From positions 20,998 through 57,155 of the forward strand of contig DARG01000033.1 in assembly GCA_002503215.1 (NCBI GenBank): DNA of 36,158 nt. The letters are read 5' to 3'. Positions 15,113 through 23,304 of the stretch are shown piece by piece. This DNA is from Candidatus Parvarchaeota archaeon UBA446. GTDB taxonomy: Archaea; Nanobdellota; Nanobdellia; Parvarchaeales; Parvarchaeaceae. The first letter of the stretch is position 1; each line of letters begins with the position of its first letter. A program made the translations under genes and the position numbers. A model generated the notes under the pieces. The model saw nothing but the letters and a program-made list of their open reading frames with translations, was not told the origin of the DNA and did not search any database.

Positions 15113-15769
15113 TCAGTTCTCCGCCTTTAAATCATTGTTATTCTCGCTTTTATCATTTTCCTTAGGTTTTTCTTCCTCTTTGACTGGCTCGTTTGGTGGT
15201 ATATCTTGCTTATCTTCCTTATTTTCAACCTTTGGAACTGTTTTATCTTCGGTTTTCTTCTCGTTGCCCTCGGAAAGAGCTTCCGTCTTTTTCTGAACTA
15301 TTTTTCTTTCTTGGTCTACGAATGAGTATATAACCAGATTTGTTCTCTTTCCATGTCTGTAAACAGAACCGCTTCCAAGACGAGGATAACCTCCTCTACC
15401 AAGCAAATAACCGCTTATAATTATATTAGAATCGTCGAATCCCATGTTCTTTGCATTGCTCTTAAGTTCCTTCAACATATTTATCACTTGTTTAGTAGCT
15501 TTTTGGGGAAAGCCAGCAGGTATACCGTGTTTATGTCCTTTACTTGGATATTTTTTAAAAGGGATATAGTCTTCTTTTAACAAGACTTTGTTTAACTTAT
15601 TCACTGCCTTTGTTATATCTTTTCCCTTAACGGCTTCCATTATCTCGTGGGTATGTTTAAGGGATATTGGCATACCTTCTCTTTTAATCTGGACTCTAGT
15701 AATGGGTCTTGCAGCTTTGTCCTTAACTGCAGTTTTCTCATTATCTTTTGAATTTTTATTTTCAGCCAT
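15113..15769 (-). CDS. rpl22: Ribosomal protein uL22 (L22) with long charged tails
   Basis: The uL22 core runs from about residue 22 to 165: SLKHTHEIMEAVKGKDITKA, VNKLNKVLLKEDYIPFKKY, KATKQVINMLKELKSNAKN and the beta-hairpin region that lines the exit tunnel. The archaeal short insert GHKHGIPAGFPQ is present. Unusual are the extensions: about 20 charged residues at the front and about 55 residues rich in Lys, Glu and Asn at the end (from about 164), likely disordered. The total of 218 residues exceeds the common archaeal length near 150-160. It lies 4 bases after uS19. Confidence 0.93.
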   Translation of the reverse strand: MAENKNSKDNEKTAVKDKAARPITRVQIKREGMPISLKHTHEIMEAVKGKDITKAVNKLNKVLLKEDYIPFKKYPSKGHKHGIPAGFPQKATKQVINMLKELKSNAKNMGFDDSNIIISGYLLGRGGYPRLGSGSVYRHGKRTNLVIYSFVDQERKIVQKKTEALSEGNEKKTEDKTVPKVENKEDKQDIPPNEPVKEEEKPKENDKSENNNDLKAEN

Positions 15770-15773
15770 ATAT

Positions 15774-16160
15774 CTACTTTATAGGAACGAACCCGCTTGA
15801 ACGTGTTGCTTTCATACCTGGAGAACCATGCTTTACCTGTTTAGTACTTAATGCAAATTCTCCAAGTCTATGAAATACCATAGAAGGTTTTATCTCTAAG
15901 GGTATGAATTCTTTTCCGTTATGAACATGAATAGTTAGACCAACGAAATTAGGGAGTATAAACATCTCTCTCATGTGGGTCTTTATTGGCTTCGATTTAG
16001 CCGCTTTTTTACTGAGATTTGAAAGGAATAGTTTTTCTTCTGGCGAAAAGCCTCTCTTTATAACCCTCCTAAAATCCGCATTTGCGATTTTAGCCAGATC
16101 CTCATTAGACATCTGCTTGAGTTCGTCTATACTCTTTCCTCTGAACTTATAATCTTCCAT
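15774..16160 (-). CDS. rps19: Ribosomal protein uS19 (S19)
   Basis: uS19 lies in the head of the small subunit and contacts the large subunit. The C-terminal half carries the invariant signature: [30 protein letters not shown] and [14 protein letters not shown]. Residues 1-50 are the archaeal/eukaryotic N-terminal helix region. The start codon overlaps the uL2 stop by one base, and a GGAG site lies about 8 bases upstream inside uL2. Confidence 0.95.
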   Translation of the reverse strand: MEDYKFRGKSIDELKQMSNEDLAKIANADFRRVIKRGFSPEEKLFLSNLSKKAAKSKPIKTHMREMFILPNFVGLTIHVHNGKEFIPLEIKPSMVFHRLGEFALSTKQVKHGSPGMKATRSSGFVPIK

Positions 16161-16861
16161 TATCTAACTCCTGTCCTCTTCGGTGCTATTGCTCCAACCT
16201 TTGCACCTGGTGGCGAATTTCTAGAGGAACTCTTTGACTTGTGCTGAGTACTTCTTCTTTTTCCTCCAAATTTATGCTCATAAGCATTCATAGCGACTGC
16301 GGCATTCATAGGCCAGTATCTGCTTCTTGCTTTTATTAAATGATATTTATTCCCTGCTTTGTAGAAAGGCTTCTCTCTTCTTCCCGCATTTGCAATTCTA
16401 CCTACTATGGCCCTGCAGTCTGGTTTCAGCCTTATTATTCTGCCGCTTGGCAATGATATTGCAACTTCAGTTCCGGTGTTCTCTATTATCTTTGCACTTG
16501 CGCCTCCTGCTCTTATAAGTTTTCCACCGTCTCCTGCTTTTATCTCTACATTGTAAACGTTTGTTCCTGTGGGTATGTCACCTATTCTTAGTATAGTTCC
16601 GTTACCTGTTGATTCATTCTTTAAATAAGTTATTATCATACCTTCGTAAGCTCCTGTAAAAGCCGGCAAAAATGTAGTACTACCGTTCTCTAATTTTATC
16701 TGCATTAAAGGTGCTGTCCTATAAGTATCATGCATTAGCTTTGTAACTCTTGCATTCATAGGCTCCTTAAATTGCGGAAGCTTGACATCCGCTATGGCTC
16801 TAAAATCATTAAATCTAAAGACCCTGCTCTTTCCTCTTCTCCTCGACCTTGGTACTTTCAT
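16160..16861 (-). CDS. rpl2: Ribosomal protein uL2 (L2)
   Basis: uL2 binds 23S rRNA near the peptidyl-transferase centre. The 233-residue archaeal-length protein has the N-terminal OB barrel ([32 protein letters not shown]) and the SH3-like part with [36 protein letters not shown] and near the end [20 protein letters not shown], the counterpart of the conserved 'rG.amNpvdHp.GGg' centre; here the usual GVAMNP.DHP reads [11 protein letters not shown], as in archaeal and eukaryotic forms with changes. It opens the small ribosomal cluster; L3, L4 and L23, which usually precede it, are not here. Confidence 0.95.
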   Translation of the reverse strand: MKVPRSRRRGKSRVFRFNDFRAIADVKLPQFKEPMNARVTKLMHDTYRTAPLMQIKLENGSTTFLPAFTGAYEGMIITYLKNESTGNGTILRIGDIPTGTNVYNVEIKAGDGGKLIRAGGASAKIIENTGTEVAISLPSGRIIRLKPDCRAIVGRIANAGRREKPFYKAGNKYHLIKARSRYWPMNAAVAMNAYEHKFGGKRRSTQHKSKSSSRNSPPGAKVGAIAPKRTGVR

Positions 16862-16895
16862 ACGTTTAAATTATACACTACTTATGTTTTTCACC

Positions 16896-16906
16896 TTTAA
16901 ATATAT
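16896..16906 (-). promoter_or_regulatory. TATA-like element for the ribosomal cluster
   Basis: The minus strand reads ATATATTTAAA, centred about 40 bases before the uL2 ATG, which would leave a leader of about 14 bases. The divergent HhH gene has its own element within the same 97-base spacer. Confidence 0.4.
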
Positions 16907-16928
16907 TTTTATTGCATGTAATAAAATG

Positions 16929-16940
16929 TAATTAATATTA
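16929..16940 (+). promoter_or_regulatory. TATA-like element for the HhH protein gene
   Basis: TAATTAATATTA is centred about 25 bases before the ATG at 16959, fitting a leaderless start. Confidence 0.4.
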
Positions 16941-16958
16941 CGAAGCCTACTCATAAGT

Positions 16959-17609
16959 ATGAAATATAATGCATTAAAGCTTTTCGGAAAGGACATTTTG
17001 GAGCAGGCGAACGGATTTTCCAGACTGTGCACAGAAGGAAAACGATGGCACGGTAGTACTCTACTTATAACTCTTGATGCGTGTCTTGACAGTACGGGCT
17101 TAAACTATTTTTCTGTGGTTGTTCCTAAAGTAATAGAATTCGACAGAAAGTACGTAAATACCGGACTGATAAAAAGATGCAGTGATTTCCACCTAATTGA
17201 AAACAAAAAATTACTTGAAATGTTTAAAAATGAAAGAGTATGGAACGCTATGTCTCAGATATGTAATTTCTTATCTTCTGAAAAAAATAATCAAGAGTTT
17301 AAAAGATTAAGAGAATGGGCTGTAAAAGCTGATCCTCATAATCTAAAAAAAGATAGTATAGGAAGAATAAAAGGCGTAGGAATCAGCACTTTTCAATACC
17401 TGAGGATACAGTGCGGAATAGACACTATAATGCCAGACAAAGTAATAGCAAAATGGATTAGCAGTAATTTTGTGGTAGTAAAAACTCCTTATGAATGTAT
17501 AGAAAAAGGGATGAAAATTTCACACTTACTAGGGATAACTGGTATAGAACTTTGTTGGGCTATATGGATAAAAGAAAGTGGTGAACTTGACAAGATAGCT
17601 ATAGAATAG
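16959..17609 (+). CDS. Helix-hairpin-helix protein, DNA-glycosylase-like
   Basis: The clearest part of this 216-residue protein is SIGRIKGVGISTFQYLRI (133-150), a helix-hairpin-helix that places 'GVG' as in HhH-GPD base-excision enzymes (endonuclease III, MutY, AlkA). It is followed by CGIDTIMPDKVIAKW (152-166), where D155 or D160 falls at the place of the catalytic Asp in the 'vDthv.Rv' segment. The lysine in 'LPGVGrKTA' of bifunctional lyases is not present, and no Fe-S cysteine cluster is seen at the end. This supports a monofunctional glycosylase relative or a DNA-binding protein without catalysis. It is followed by a zinc-ribbon gene and ksgA on the same strand. Confidence 0.55.
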   Translation: MKYNALKLFGKDILEQANGFSRLCTEGKRWHGSTLLITLDACLDSTGLNYFSVVVPKVIEFDRKYVNTGLIKRCSDFHLIENKKLLEMFKNERVWNAMSQICNFLSSEKNNQEFKRLREWAVKADPHNLKKDSIGRIKGVGISTFQYLRIQCGIDTIMPDKVIAKWISSNFVVVKTPYECIEKGMKISHLLGITGIELCWAIWIKESGELDKIAIE

Positions 17610-17639
17610 ATATTTAAGATAGTAAAAACTATTTTTTCC

Positions 17640-17918
17640 ATGGATATAAATAAAATAAATTTTATAAAAAAATCTTTTATAACATTTGATGAAAATACCG
17701 AGAAAATAATGATATATAGAGAAAACGGTGATCCTAACTTCCACTTTGTATTTGACTGCCCAAAATGTAAGAAGCACAATGATTTTGGTGGAGAACTAAA
17801 ATTAGACAAGGTAAAAATTGAAAAAAAGATGAAAGAAGTTTACATTTTTAATTGCAAGAACTGCGGGAACCAATATTTTGTTGAGAGACTAAAGCCTCCT
17901 CGCGGAAAAATAAAATGA
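17640..17918 (+). CDS. Small zinc-ribbon protein
   Basis: The 92-residue protein has CPKC at 40-43 and CKNC at 72-75, separated by a beta-rich stretch, a classic four-cysteine zinc ribbon. The front 35 residues are unassigned, and the tail is basic (RLKPPRGKIK). Such ribbons bind nucleic acid or partner proteins; nothing more precise can be said. It ends one base before ksgA begins, so it is likely in one unit with it, and it lies 30 bases after the HhH gene. Confidence 0.65.
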   Translation: MDINKINFIKKSFITFDENTEKIMIYRENGDPNFHFVFDCPKCKKHNDFGGELKLDKVKIEKKMKEVYIFNCKNCGNQYFVERLKPPRGKIK

Positions 17919-17919
17919 T

Positions 17920-18708
17920 ATGGTGACCCTGAGGGAAACTATAACGAAATTAGTAAAAGACTTTGATATAAAGGGAGATAATGACAGCGGACAGAATTTT
18001 CTTGTTGATGAAAACGTCTTAGAAATAGAAATAAACGAAGCCCACCTTGTCAGTGAAGATACAATTTTAGACATAGGGGCCGGATTTGGAAGTATAGAAA
18101 CTAAAGCAAGTAAAAAGTGCCATGTAATAGCAATAGAAAGAGACATAAAATGTTATTCATATTTAATAGACAAATATGAAATAAACGCAAATATCCAGAT
18201 AGTAAATGCCGATGCCTTAAACATGATATATCCTGAATTCACGAAAATAGTATCAAATCCGCCGTACAACATAGCAGATAGAATAATAGAAAAAATATCA
18301 CATTATAATTTTGCAGACAGTATTATGATATTACCTAAAACTATGGCTGATGAGTTGTGTTCGATTCAAAGCCATACGTCCTTCTCTGCGATAAATAAAC
18401 TATTTATGGAATTTTACAAGATAATGGAAGTAGAAAGAACTTCCTTCTTTCCTGAACCCAGAGTAACCAGTGTTATGGTAAGAATAAAAAAGAAGGAAAA
18501 TAATATATTACAGGATACATTTAGAAGGAGAGAAATGACGCTGAAAAATGCTATTAGAAATGCGGTAATAAACATAGATAAGAAGACAAAAAGACAGAGC
18601 AAAGAAAGTTTATCTGAAATTTCCGAAGATATCAAAAAATTTTGGGATAAACAGGTTAAGAGTCTGAATTTTGAAGAAATCGAAACCGTTATAGCTAACT
18701 TAAAATGA
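17920..18708 (+). CDS. ksgA: 16S rRNA dimethyladenosine transferase KsgA/Dim1
   Basis: The enzyme adds four methyl groups to the two adjacent adenosines at the 3' end of 16S rRNA during small-subunit assembly. It has GQNFLVD (24-30; the family's 'GQnFL.d'), the AdoMet motif I LDIGAGFGSIE (50-60), the acidic E73 after motif II, NADAL (96-100), and motif IV SNPPYNI (112-118), where the target adenine stacks. PEPRVTSVMVRI closes the catalytic domain, and a small helical domain follows. The length of 262 is typical. It ends directly beside the convergent smc stop, with no spacer. Confidence 0.95.
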   Translation: MVTLRETITKLVKDFDIKGDNDSGQNFLVDENVLEIEINEAHLVSEDTILDIGAGFGSIETKASKKCHVIAIERDIKCYSYLIDKYEINANIQIVNADALNMIYPEFTKIVSNPPYNIADRIIEKISHYNFADSIMILPKTMADELCSIQSHTSFSAINKLFMEFYKIMEVERTSFFPEPRVTSVMVRIKKKENNILQDTFRRREMTLKNAIRNAVINIDKKTKRQSKESLSEISEDIKKFWDKQVKSLNFEEIETVIANLK

Positions 18709-21700
18709 TTATTTTAGTTGCTCTGGCATCTTTACGCTAACAACCTTACTTAGTCCTTCACTGCTCATAGTCACACCATATATTACATTTGCATTTATGA
18801 GTGTAGTTTCGTTGTGAGATATAACTATAAACTGAGATGATGCTGAATAAGCATTTACTAATCCTGAGAAATTACCCGCATTTATTGAATCTAAAGCCGC
18901 ATCTACTTCATCTAAAACATAAAAAACAGCTTCGGTGTATCTAGAAAGTGCCATTATAAGAGAAATTGCCAGAACAGACAGTTCTCCTCCACTAAGTCCA
19001 CGCACGTTTCTTACCTTCTTATTTGGCAGATCCACCTCTATATCCAGTCCTGCCGAGAACACATCTGTTGGGTTTTCTGGAACAAGGCGCGCATTTCCAT
19101 GAGTTATAGAATTAAAAACTTTTGTGAATAGAGCGTTTATTTCAGAAAGTGTTTTATTGAATGACTCTAGCTTTTTCTGTTCTATATCTTTTATTATGGA
19201 CATTACTCTTTCTTTCTCCTCATTAAGCGTAATAAGTTTTCCAGAGAACTCTTCATATTGCTTCTGAGTCTCTAAAAACGTGTTAAGAGCGAGCTCGTTT
19301 ATTGGTCCGAAAGAATTTATCTTTGCGCCGATGGAATTCAGTTCCTTTGATATTTTCTCTATAGTGTCATTCTCTTCGAGTTTTACGTCCTCTATCTTAT
19401 ACTTCTGGAATTCTGTATCTGCTGTTTCAAACTTTACCTTCAATTCTGCTTCCTTTACTTTCAGATTATTGAGCTCTGTAACAACTTTTTGCGATTTGCT
19501 TGATATTTCATCCTTCTCCTTCTGAAGAGAAGATAATTGTCCCATAAGTTCTGTCCTTCTTTTTCTAAGAGCGATCAATTTATCAGATTTACTTGAAAGT
19601 TCTTTCTTGGCCTTCTCATATTTTTCTCTTGAATCATCTATTGCATCTTTTACTTTTTCAACGTCTTCTTCGAACTTTTCTTTTTCTTTGTTTAACTGAT
19701 TGAATCTTTTTTCAAGGTTTGATATCTCTGACATCAAAACCGCGGAAAGTTTTCCACTTGATGTCGCTATCTTTACCTGTAGCTCATTTACTTCTCTATC
19801 AGCTGATTCTATCTCTTTTTTATGATCTGATATCTCTGGTTTATTTTTCTCTAATTCAGCGAGCTTTGTTTTTAATTCTAATGCCTCACTATCTAAAGTT
19901 CTTATGTTTTCAGATATATCAGATTCCGTTCCTGTAAACTTCGATCTTTCTTTCATTAATTTGTCTATACTCAATTTTAGTTCGTCTAGAGATTTCTGTT
20001 GGCTTTTTATGTCGGACATTATAGAATTCAATGTGGCTTCCTTATCTATAATTTCCTCATCTAACTTTTCTTTAAGCTTTGAATGTTCAGTTATTTCCCG
20101 ATTTATCTCTGAAATCCTGCTATTTATATTAAGTATGTTTGGCACCTCGAAATGACCTCCTGAAACAGTACCAGTTTTTTCAAATACAGTTCCATCGGGA
20201 AGAACCATCCTGTACCTGTTTATCATACTCTTAGCTACTTCGAAGCTTTCTACAAGTAATGTATCTCCAAAAATAAACTTCATTGCAGCGGAGTAGGATT
20301 CACTGAAATTGACCAAATTTATTATATAGTCTATTACCCCTTCTTTATCCACTTTATCTAGATTATAAGAAGCCTTTACTGAAGTAAGCGGTACGAAAGT
20401 ATAAAATCCCAATTTTCCTGCCTTTAATTTAGCTATACAGTCTCTTGCAACTTCTTCGTTTTCTACAATTATAAAGTCGCTCCTTCTACCTATTGAACGC
20501 ATTACAGGTATGTTATATTTTTCATCCTTAAGAGAAAACAGTTCAGATATTGCACCATGTACTCCATTTACTTCTTTCTTAAGTTTATTTACTACATCTA
20601 TTACTCTGCTTTGAGAAGAAAGTATGTTTCTCTGGCTAAGCAACTGTTCTCTAAGAAGATAAACTGAATCCCCTTCTCTTTTGGAGTGTGATTTCAATCT
20701 TTCTATTTCAGGTTTTAGATTAGAAAAAGAGATAGTTAAATCTTTTAACTTTTTCTCGCTTTCCGATTTTCTTTCTTGTAACTTTGCTAAATCGTTTTCT
20801 ATTTCTGTTATTTTTGGGTAATCTGAAAGCACGATTTTTAATTCGTAGATTTTCTTTTCATTGTCATAAATCTTTTTTTCTAAGTTTTCTTTACTATTTA
20901 GATAAGCCCTAGCCTTCGAATCAGCTTCTATAAGCATGAATTTTCTTGAATTTATCTGCTGCATTCTTTCTTCGAGTTTCTTCTTTTCTTCTTCTTCGTC
21001 CTTTATCTGTTGCCTCAGATCATTCTGTGATTTTGATAAATCATCTATGGATGAAATTATATTATTAAGCTGTTCATTATCATTCTTTAAAACAGCATTA
21101 AGTCTTGCTAGTTCTGAATCAAATTCCTTCGTTCTTTTTTCTGCTTCGGAAATCTCCTTTTCTCCCTCTGATTCAGCCTTTGTATTTATATTATCCAGTT
21201 CCTCATTTATCCTCTTGTACTTTTCATTTAGACTAACGATTTCGGATGATAATTCTTCATTACCTTTTTCTATAGCTTTTATTTTGTCAACTATTACTTG
21301 CAAATCATCTTTTGCTACGTTTCTTTTTAAAAGGGATTGTTTAGACAATAAAACTGCATGTTTTGATTTCAAATCCTGGAACTCGACTGCCCTTGTTTTC
21401 TCCTTTTCTAATTGATCCATCAACTTTTTCTTTTCGTTTAATATTGTTTCTATTTTAGATATGTTATCTTCTGCCTTCTTCATCTCTGTCATTGCCTTGC
21501 TCTTCTTGTCCTCAAATATACTTATCCCAGATATATCGTTTATAATCTTAAGTCTGTCATCTCCCGTTGAGCCTATTATTTCAAGAATTCTTCCCTGAGG
21601 TATTATATTAAAACCATCCTGTCTGAACTTTACCATTGCTAGAAGATTTATTACTTCTTCCTTTGTAGATGCTTTTCCGTCTATTCTATAAACACTTTTA

Positions 21701-22029
21701 CCACTCTTATCCACTTTCCTGCTTATGGATACTTCTTCTCCTTCTATTCCCTTAAATTCTTTCTTTGAATTGTCTAAAACTACATTGACTTTTGCAGAAT
21801 CTGCCTGTCTTCCGCTCTTACCTCCGTTGAATATCAAATCGGCAAGAACATCACTTCTCATCTCTTTTTTTGAAGAGCCTCCAAAAACAAATAAAAGTGC
21901 GTCTATTACATTGCTTTTACCAGATCCATTAGCTCCTGCAATCGCGTTGAAACCATTTATGAAGGATAACTTTGTACGACCTGCAAAGGATTTAAAATTC
22001 TCTAGTTCTATTTGCTTTATGTAGGTCAT
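18709..22029 (-). CDS. smc: SMC chromosome condensation ATPase
   Basis: The 1106-residue protein shows the full SMC plan: Walker A GANGSGKSN (32-40), a Q-loop region around QGRILEIIG, a first coiled-coil arm (about 170-480), the hinge (about 485-650) with GVHGAISELF and the glycine-rich DGTVFEKTGTVSGG, a second arm, the signature LSGGELS (about 1010) and Walker B YVLDEVDAALD (about 1035). The dimer loops DNA with ScpA and ScpB, both encoded in this window. It is slightly shorter than the usual 1150-1190 residues because the arms are shorter. A TATA-like element 28 bases upstream gives it a leaderless promoter. Confidence 0.96.
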   Translation of the reverse strand: MTYIKQIELENFKSFAGRTKLSFINGFNAIAGANGSGKSNVIDALLFVFGGSSKKEMRSDVLADLIFNGGKSGRQADSAKVNVVLDNSKKEFKGIEGEEVSISRKVDKSGKSVYRIDGKASTKEEVINLLAMVKFRQDGFNIIPQGRILEIIGSTGDDRLKIINDISGISIFEDKKSKAMTEMKKAEDNISKIETILNEKKKLMDQLEKEKTRAVEFQDLKSKHAVLLSKQSLLKRNVAKDDLQVIVDKIKAIEKGNEELSSEIVSLNEKYKRINEELDNINTKAESEGEKEISEAEKRTKEFDSELARLNAVLKNDNEQLNNIISSIDDLSKSQNDLRQQIKDEEEEKKKLEERMQQINSRKFMLIEADSKARAYLNSKENLEKKIYDNEKKIYELKIVLSDYPKITEIENDLAKLQERKSESEKKLKDLTISFSNLKPEIERLKSHSKREGDSVYLLREQLLSQRNILSSQSRVIDVVNKLKKEVNGVHGAISELFSLKDEKYNIPVMRSIGRRSDFIIVENEEVARDCIAKLKAGKLGFYTFVPLTSVKASYNLDKVDKEGVIDYIINLVNFSESYSAAMKFIFGDTLLVESFEVAKSMINRYRMVLPDGTVFEKTGTVSGGHFEVPNILNINSRISEINREITEHSKLKEKLDEEIIDKEATLNSIMSDIKSQQKSLDELKLSIDKLMKERSKFTGTESDISENIRTLDSEALELKTKLAELEKNKPEISDHKKEIESADREVNELQVKIATSSGKLSAVLMSEISNLEKRFNQLNKEKEKFEEDVEKVKDAIDDSREKYEKAKKELSSKSDKLIALRKRRTELMGQLSSLQKEKDEISSKSQKVVTELNNLKVKEAELKVKFETADTEFQKYKIEDVKLEENDTIEKISKELNSIGAKINSFGPINELALNTFLETQKQYEEFSGKLITLNEEKERVMSIIKDIEQKKLESFNKTLSEINALFTKVFNSITHGNARLVPENPTDVFSAGLDIEVDLPNKKVRNVRGLSGGELSVLAISLIMALSRYTEAVFYVLDEVDAALDSINAGNFSGLVNAYSASSQFIVISHNETTLINANVIYGVTMSSEGLSKVVSVKMPEQLK

Positions 22030-22052
22030 AACAACTAATTAAAAAAAGTTTT

Positions 22053-22062
22053 GATATTAAAC
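22053..22062 (-). promoter_or_regulatory. TATA-like element for smc
   Basis: The minus strand reads GTTTAATATC, centred about 28 bases before the smc ATG at 22029, within the 51-base spacer after the TrmB-type gene. Confidence 0.4.
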
Positions 22063-22080
22063 GCTAACTACTATAAAAAC

Positions 22081-22878
22081 TCAGCCAACAACATGCGAAG
22101 AGACTAATTTCTTTATCTTCTCTGGCATATACTTGCCTTTTATATGTAGTACTACCTCATTGCTGGGGTGCGTTTCTTCATCGTTTTCAGTGAATATGAA
22201 AATTTCATTCCCATCTACTATAATAAACCTGCCTATATCAATATCGGTCTTATTTAGCTTTCCAAATTGCTTTATCTCATTTAATATAGTCTCATTTACG
22301 TCCTTTACAGGGGCATAGATATGTACAGTAACATTGTTAGCTTTGGCTTTCTTAAGTGCCCTGCCTAAAGCGGATATCTTCCTTTCAAGAGAATTTTCTG
22401 TAGTTACTATTATAACTTCTCCTTTAGCAGAATTTATGCTCTTCTTTATCCTGAAGTAGATACTGTCTAACCCTTGGTATGAATTTGCAACTTTGTTTTC
22501 ATCAACATATTTTATACCTTTATTATAAAGACTCTGTAGATCGTTTAAAACTGCACTTTCCTTAAGTTTATTCAGCTTGTCAAGCTTTTGATTCAATGAG
22601 TCTTTAGCTTTTTCTTCAAGTTTTTCTATAAGTTCTTTAGGTGGAATCGCTCTATAGCTTATAGGTTTACTTAAATCTCTGACGATAAACCCTCCATTTT
22701 CCAAAGAAACTAATATATCGTAAGCCCTTGATTTTGGTATATTGGCTATCTCGCTGAGCTTTCCAGATGTGGATTTACCCTGTGATAAAAGTGCAAGCCA
22801 AACTTTTGCTTCATAAAGATTAAGGCCGAACATTCTCCTTATCTTTGCTATATAATCTTCACTGAACGATAATGACAT
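22081..22878 (-). CDS. TrmB-family transcriptional regulator
   Basis: The 265-residue archaeal regulator starts with a winged helix (about 15-75): FGLNLYEAKVWLALLSQGKS, then IPKSRAYDILVSLENGGFI, with the recognition helix around KSRAYDILVSLE. A coiled-coil linker (about 85-125) follows, and then the TrmB regulatory domain with GEVIIVTTENS and DGNEIFIFTEND, which is phospholipase-D-like in fold. TrmB proteins often sense sugars, but the long maltose-binding C-terminus of the founding member is absent, so the ligand is unknown. It has an AGGTGAT Shine-Dalgarno site and lies before smc on the same strand. Confidence 0.88.
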   Translation of the reverse strand: MSLSFSEDYIAKIRRMFGLNLYEAKVWLALLSQGKSTSGKLSEIANIPKSRAYDILVSLENGGFIVRDLSKPISYRAIPPKELIEKLEEKAKDSLNQKLDKLNKLKESAVLNDLQSLYNKGIKYVDENKVANSYQGLDSIYFRIKKSINSAKGEVIIVTTENSLERKISALGRALKKAKANNVTVHIYAPVKDVNETILNEIKQFGKLNKTDIDIGRFIIVDGNEIFIFTENDEETHPSNEVVLHIKGKYMPEKIKKLVSSHVVG

Positions 22879-22881
22879 ATA

Positions 22882-22888
22882 ATCACCT
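22882..22888 (-). promoter_or_regulatory. Shine-Dalgarno site of the TrmB-type gene
   Basis: AGGTGAT on the minus strand, 3 bases before the ATG at 22878, matches the archaeal 16S rRNA 3' end. Together with the TATA-like element GTTTATATACTTT at 22911-22923 it suggests a short-leader transcript, unlike the leaderless neighbours. Confidence 0.45.
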
Positions 22889-22910
22889 ACAATTTATATT
22901 AAGCTACAAT

Positions 22911-22923
22911 AAAGTATATAAAC
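22911..22923 (-). promoter_or_regulatory. TATA-like element for the TrmB-type gene
   Basis: The minus strand reads GTTTATATACTTT, about 40 bases before the ATG. A start some 25 bases downstream of it leaves about 15 bases of leader that contain the SD site. Confidence 0.45.
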
Positions 22924-22971
22924 TTTTCTTTTTCACCAAAAATAAAAGTAAAAAAAAATAATACAGTAATT

Positions 22972-23232
22972 TTATATCCTTGTCCTTAATGCCCACATCC
23001 CGAAGGACAATACTATTATGCCAAATATAACCTCGAATAGAGGATGTATATACTGTGAGGGGGGCGTGGTAATGGTCTTATAGAAATACCCACTAAGAAT
23101 TGCTGTGGATACTATTGACACTAAGCCCATTACAATCAGGACTACACCGAAAGTAAACAGTATAAGTCCTAGAGCCGCATCAACCATTCTCTTCTCCTCA
23201 ATGGCAAACTTCATGTCGACTTTTGCTTTCAT
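22972..23232 (-). CDS. Small two-helix membrane protein
   Basis: I cannot identify the family. From the ATG at 23232 it has 86 residues: a charged front (MKAKVDMKFAIEEKRMVDAA), a membrane helix LGLILFTFGVVLIVMGLVSI, a loop with TTPPSQYIHP, and a second helix FEVIFGIIVLSFGMWAL, ending in basic residues. An in-frame ATG at 23214 is an alternative start. The frame stays open further upstream, but that part would overlap the divergent HIT gene and looks non-coding. TATA-like sequence lies at about 23244-23263 on the minus strand. The function is unknown. Confidence 0.55.
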   Translation of the reverse strand: MKAKVDMKFAIEEKRMVDAALGLILFTFGVVLIVMGLVSIVSTAILSGYFYKTITTPPSQYIHPLFEVIFGIIVLSFGMWALRTRI

Positions 23233-23272
23233 ACATAAATTAAGTTTTATAGGCTTAAAAAGCTTTTTATTC

Positions 23273-23285
23273 AAGAATAAATAGT
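23273..23285 (+). promoter_or_regulatory. TATA-like element for the HIT gene
   Basis: AAGAATAAATAGT is centred about 25 bases before the ATG at 23305, in the divergent spacer with the small membrane protein gene. Confidence 0.4.
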
Positions 23286-23304
23286 TTGGTTGGTATAATT
23301 TACT

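Noticed and set aside
20936..21415. Ser/Phe-rich frame of 159 codons on + inside smc
   Set aside because: It is the complement of the coiled-coil arm. Lys/Glu codons on the minus strand read as Phe/Ser/Leu on +, so it is a shadow of smc.
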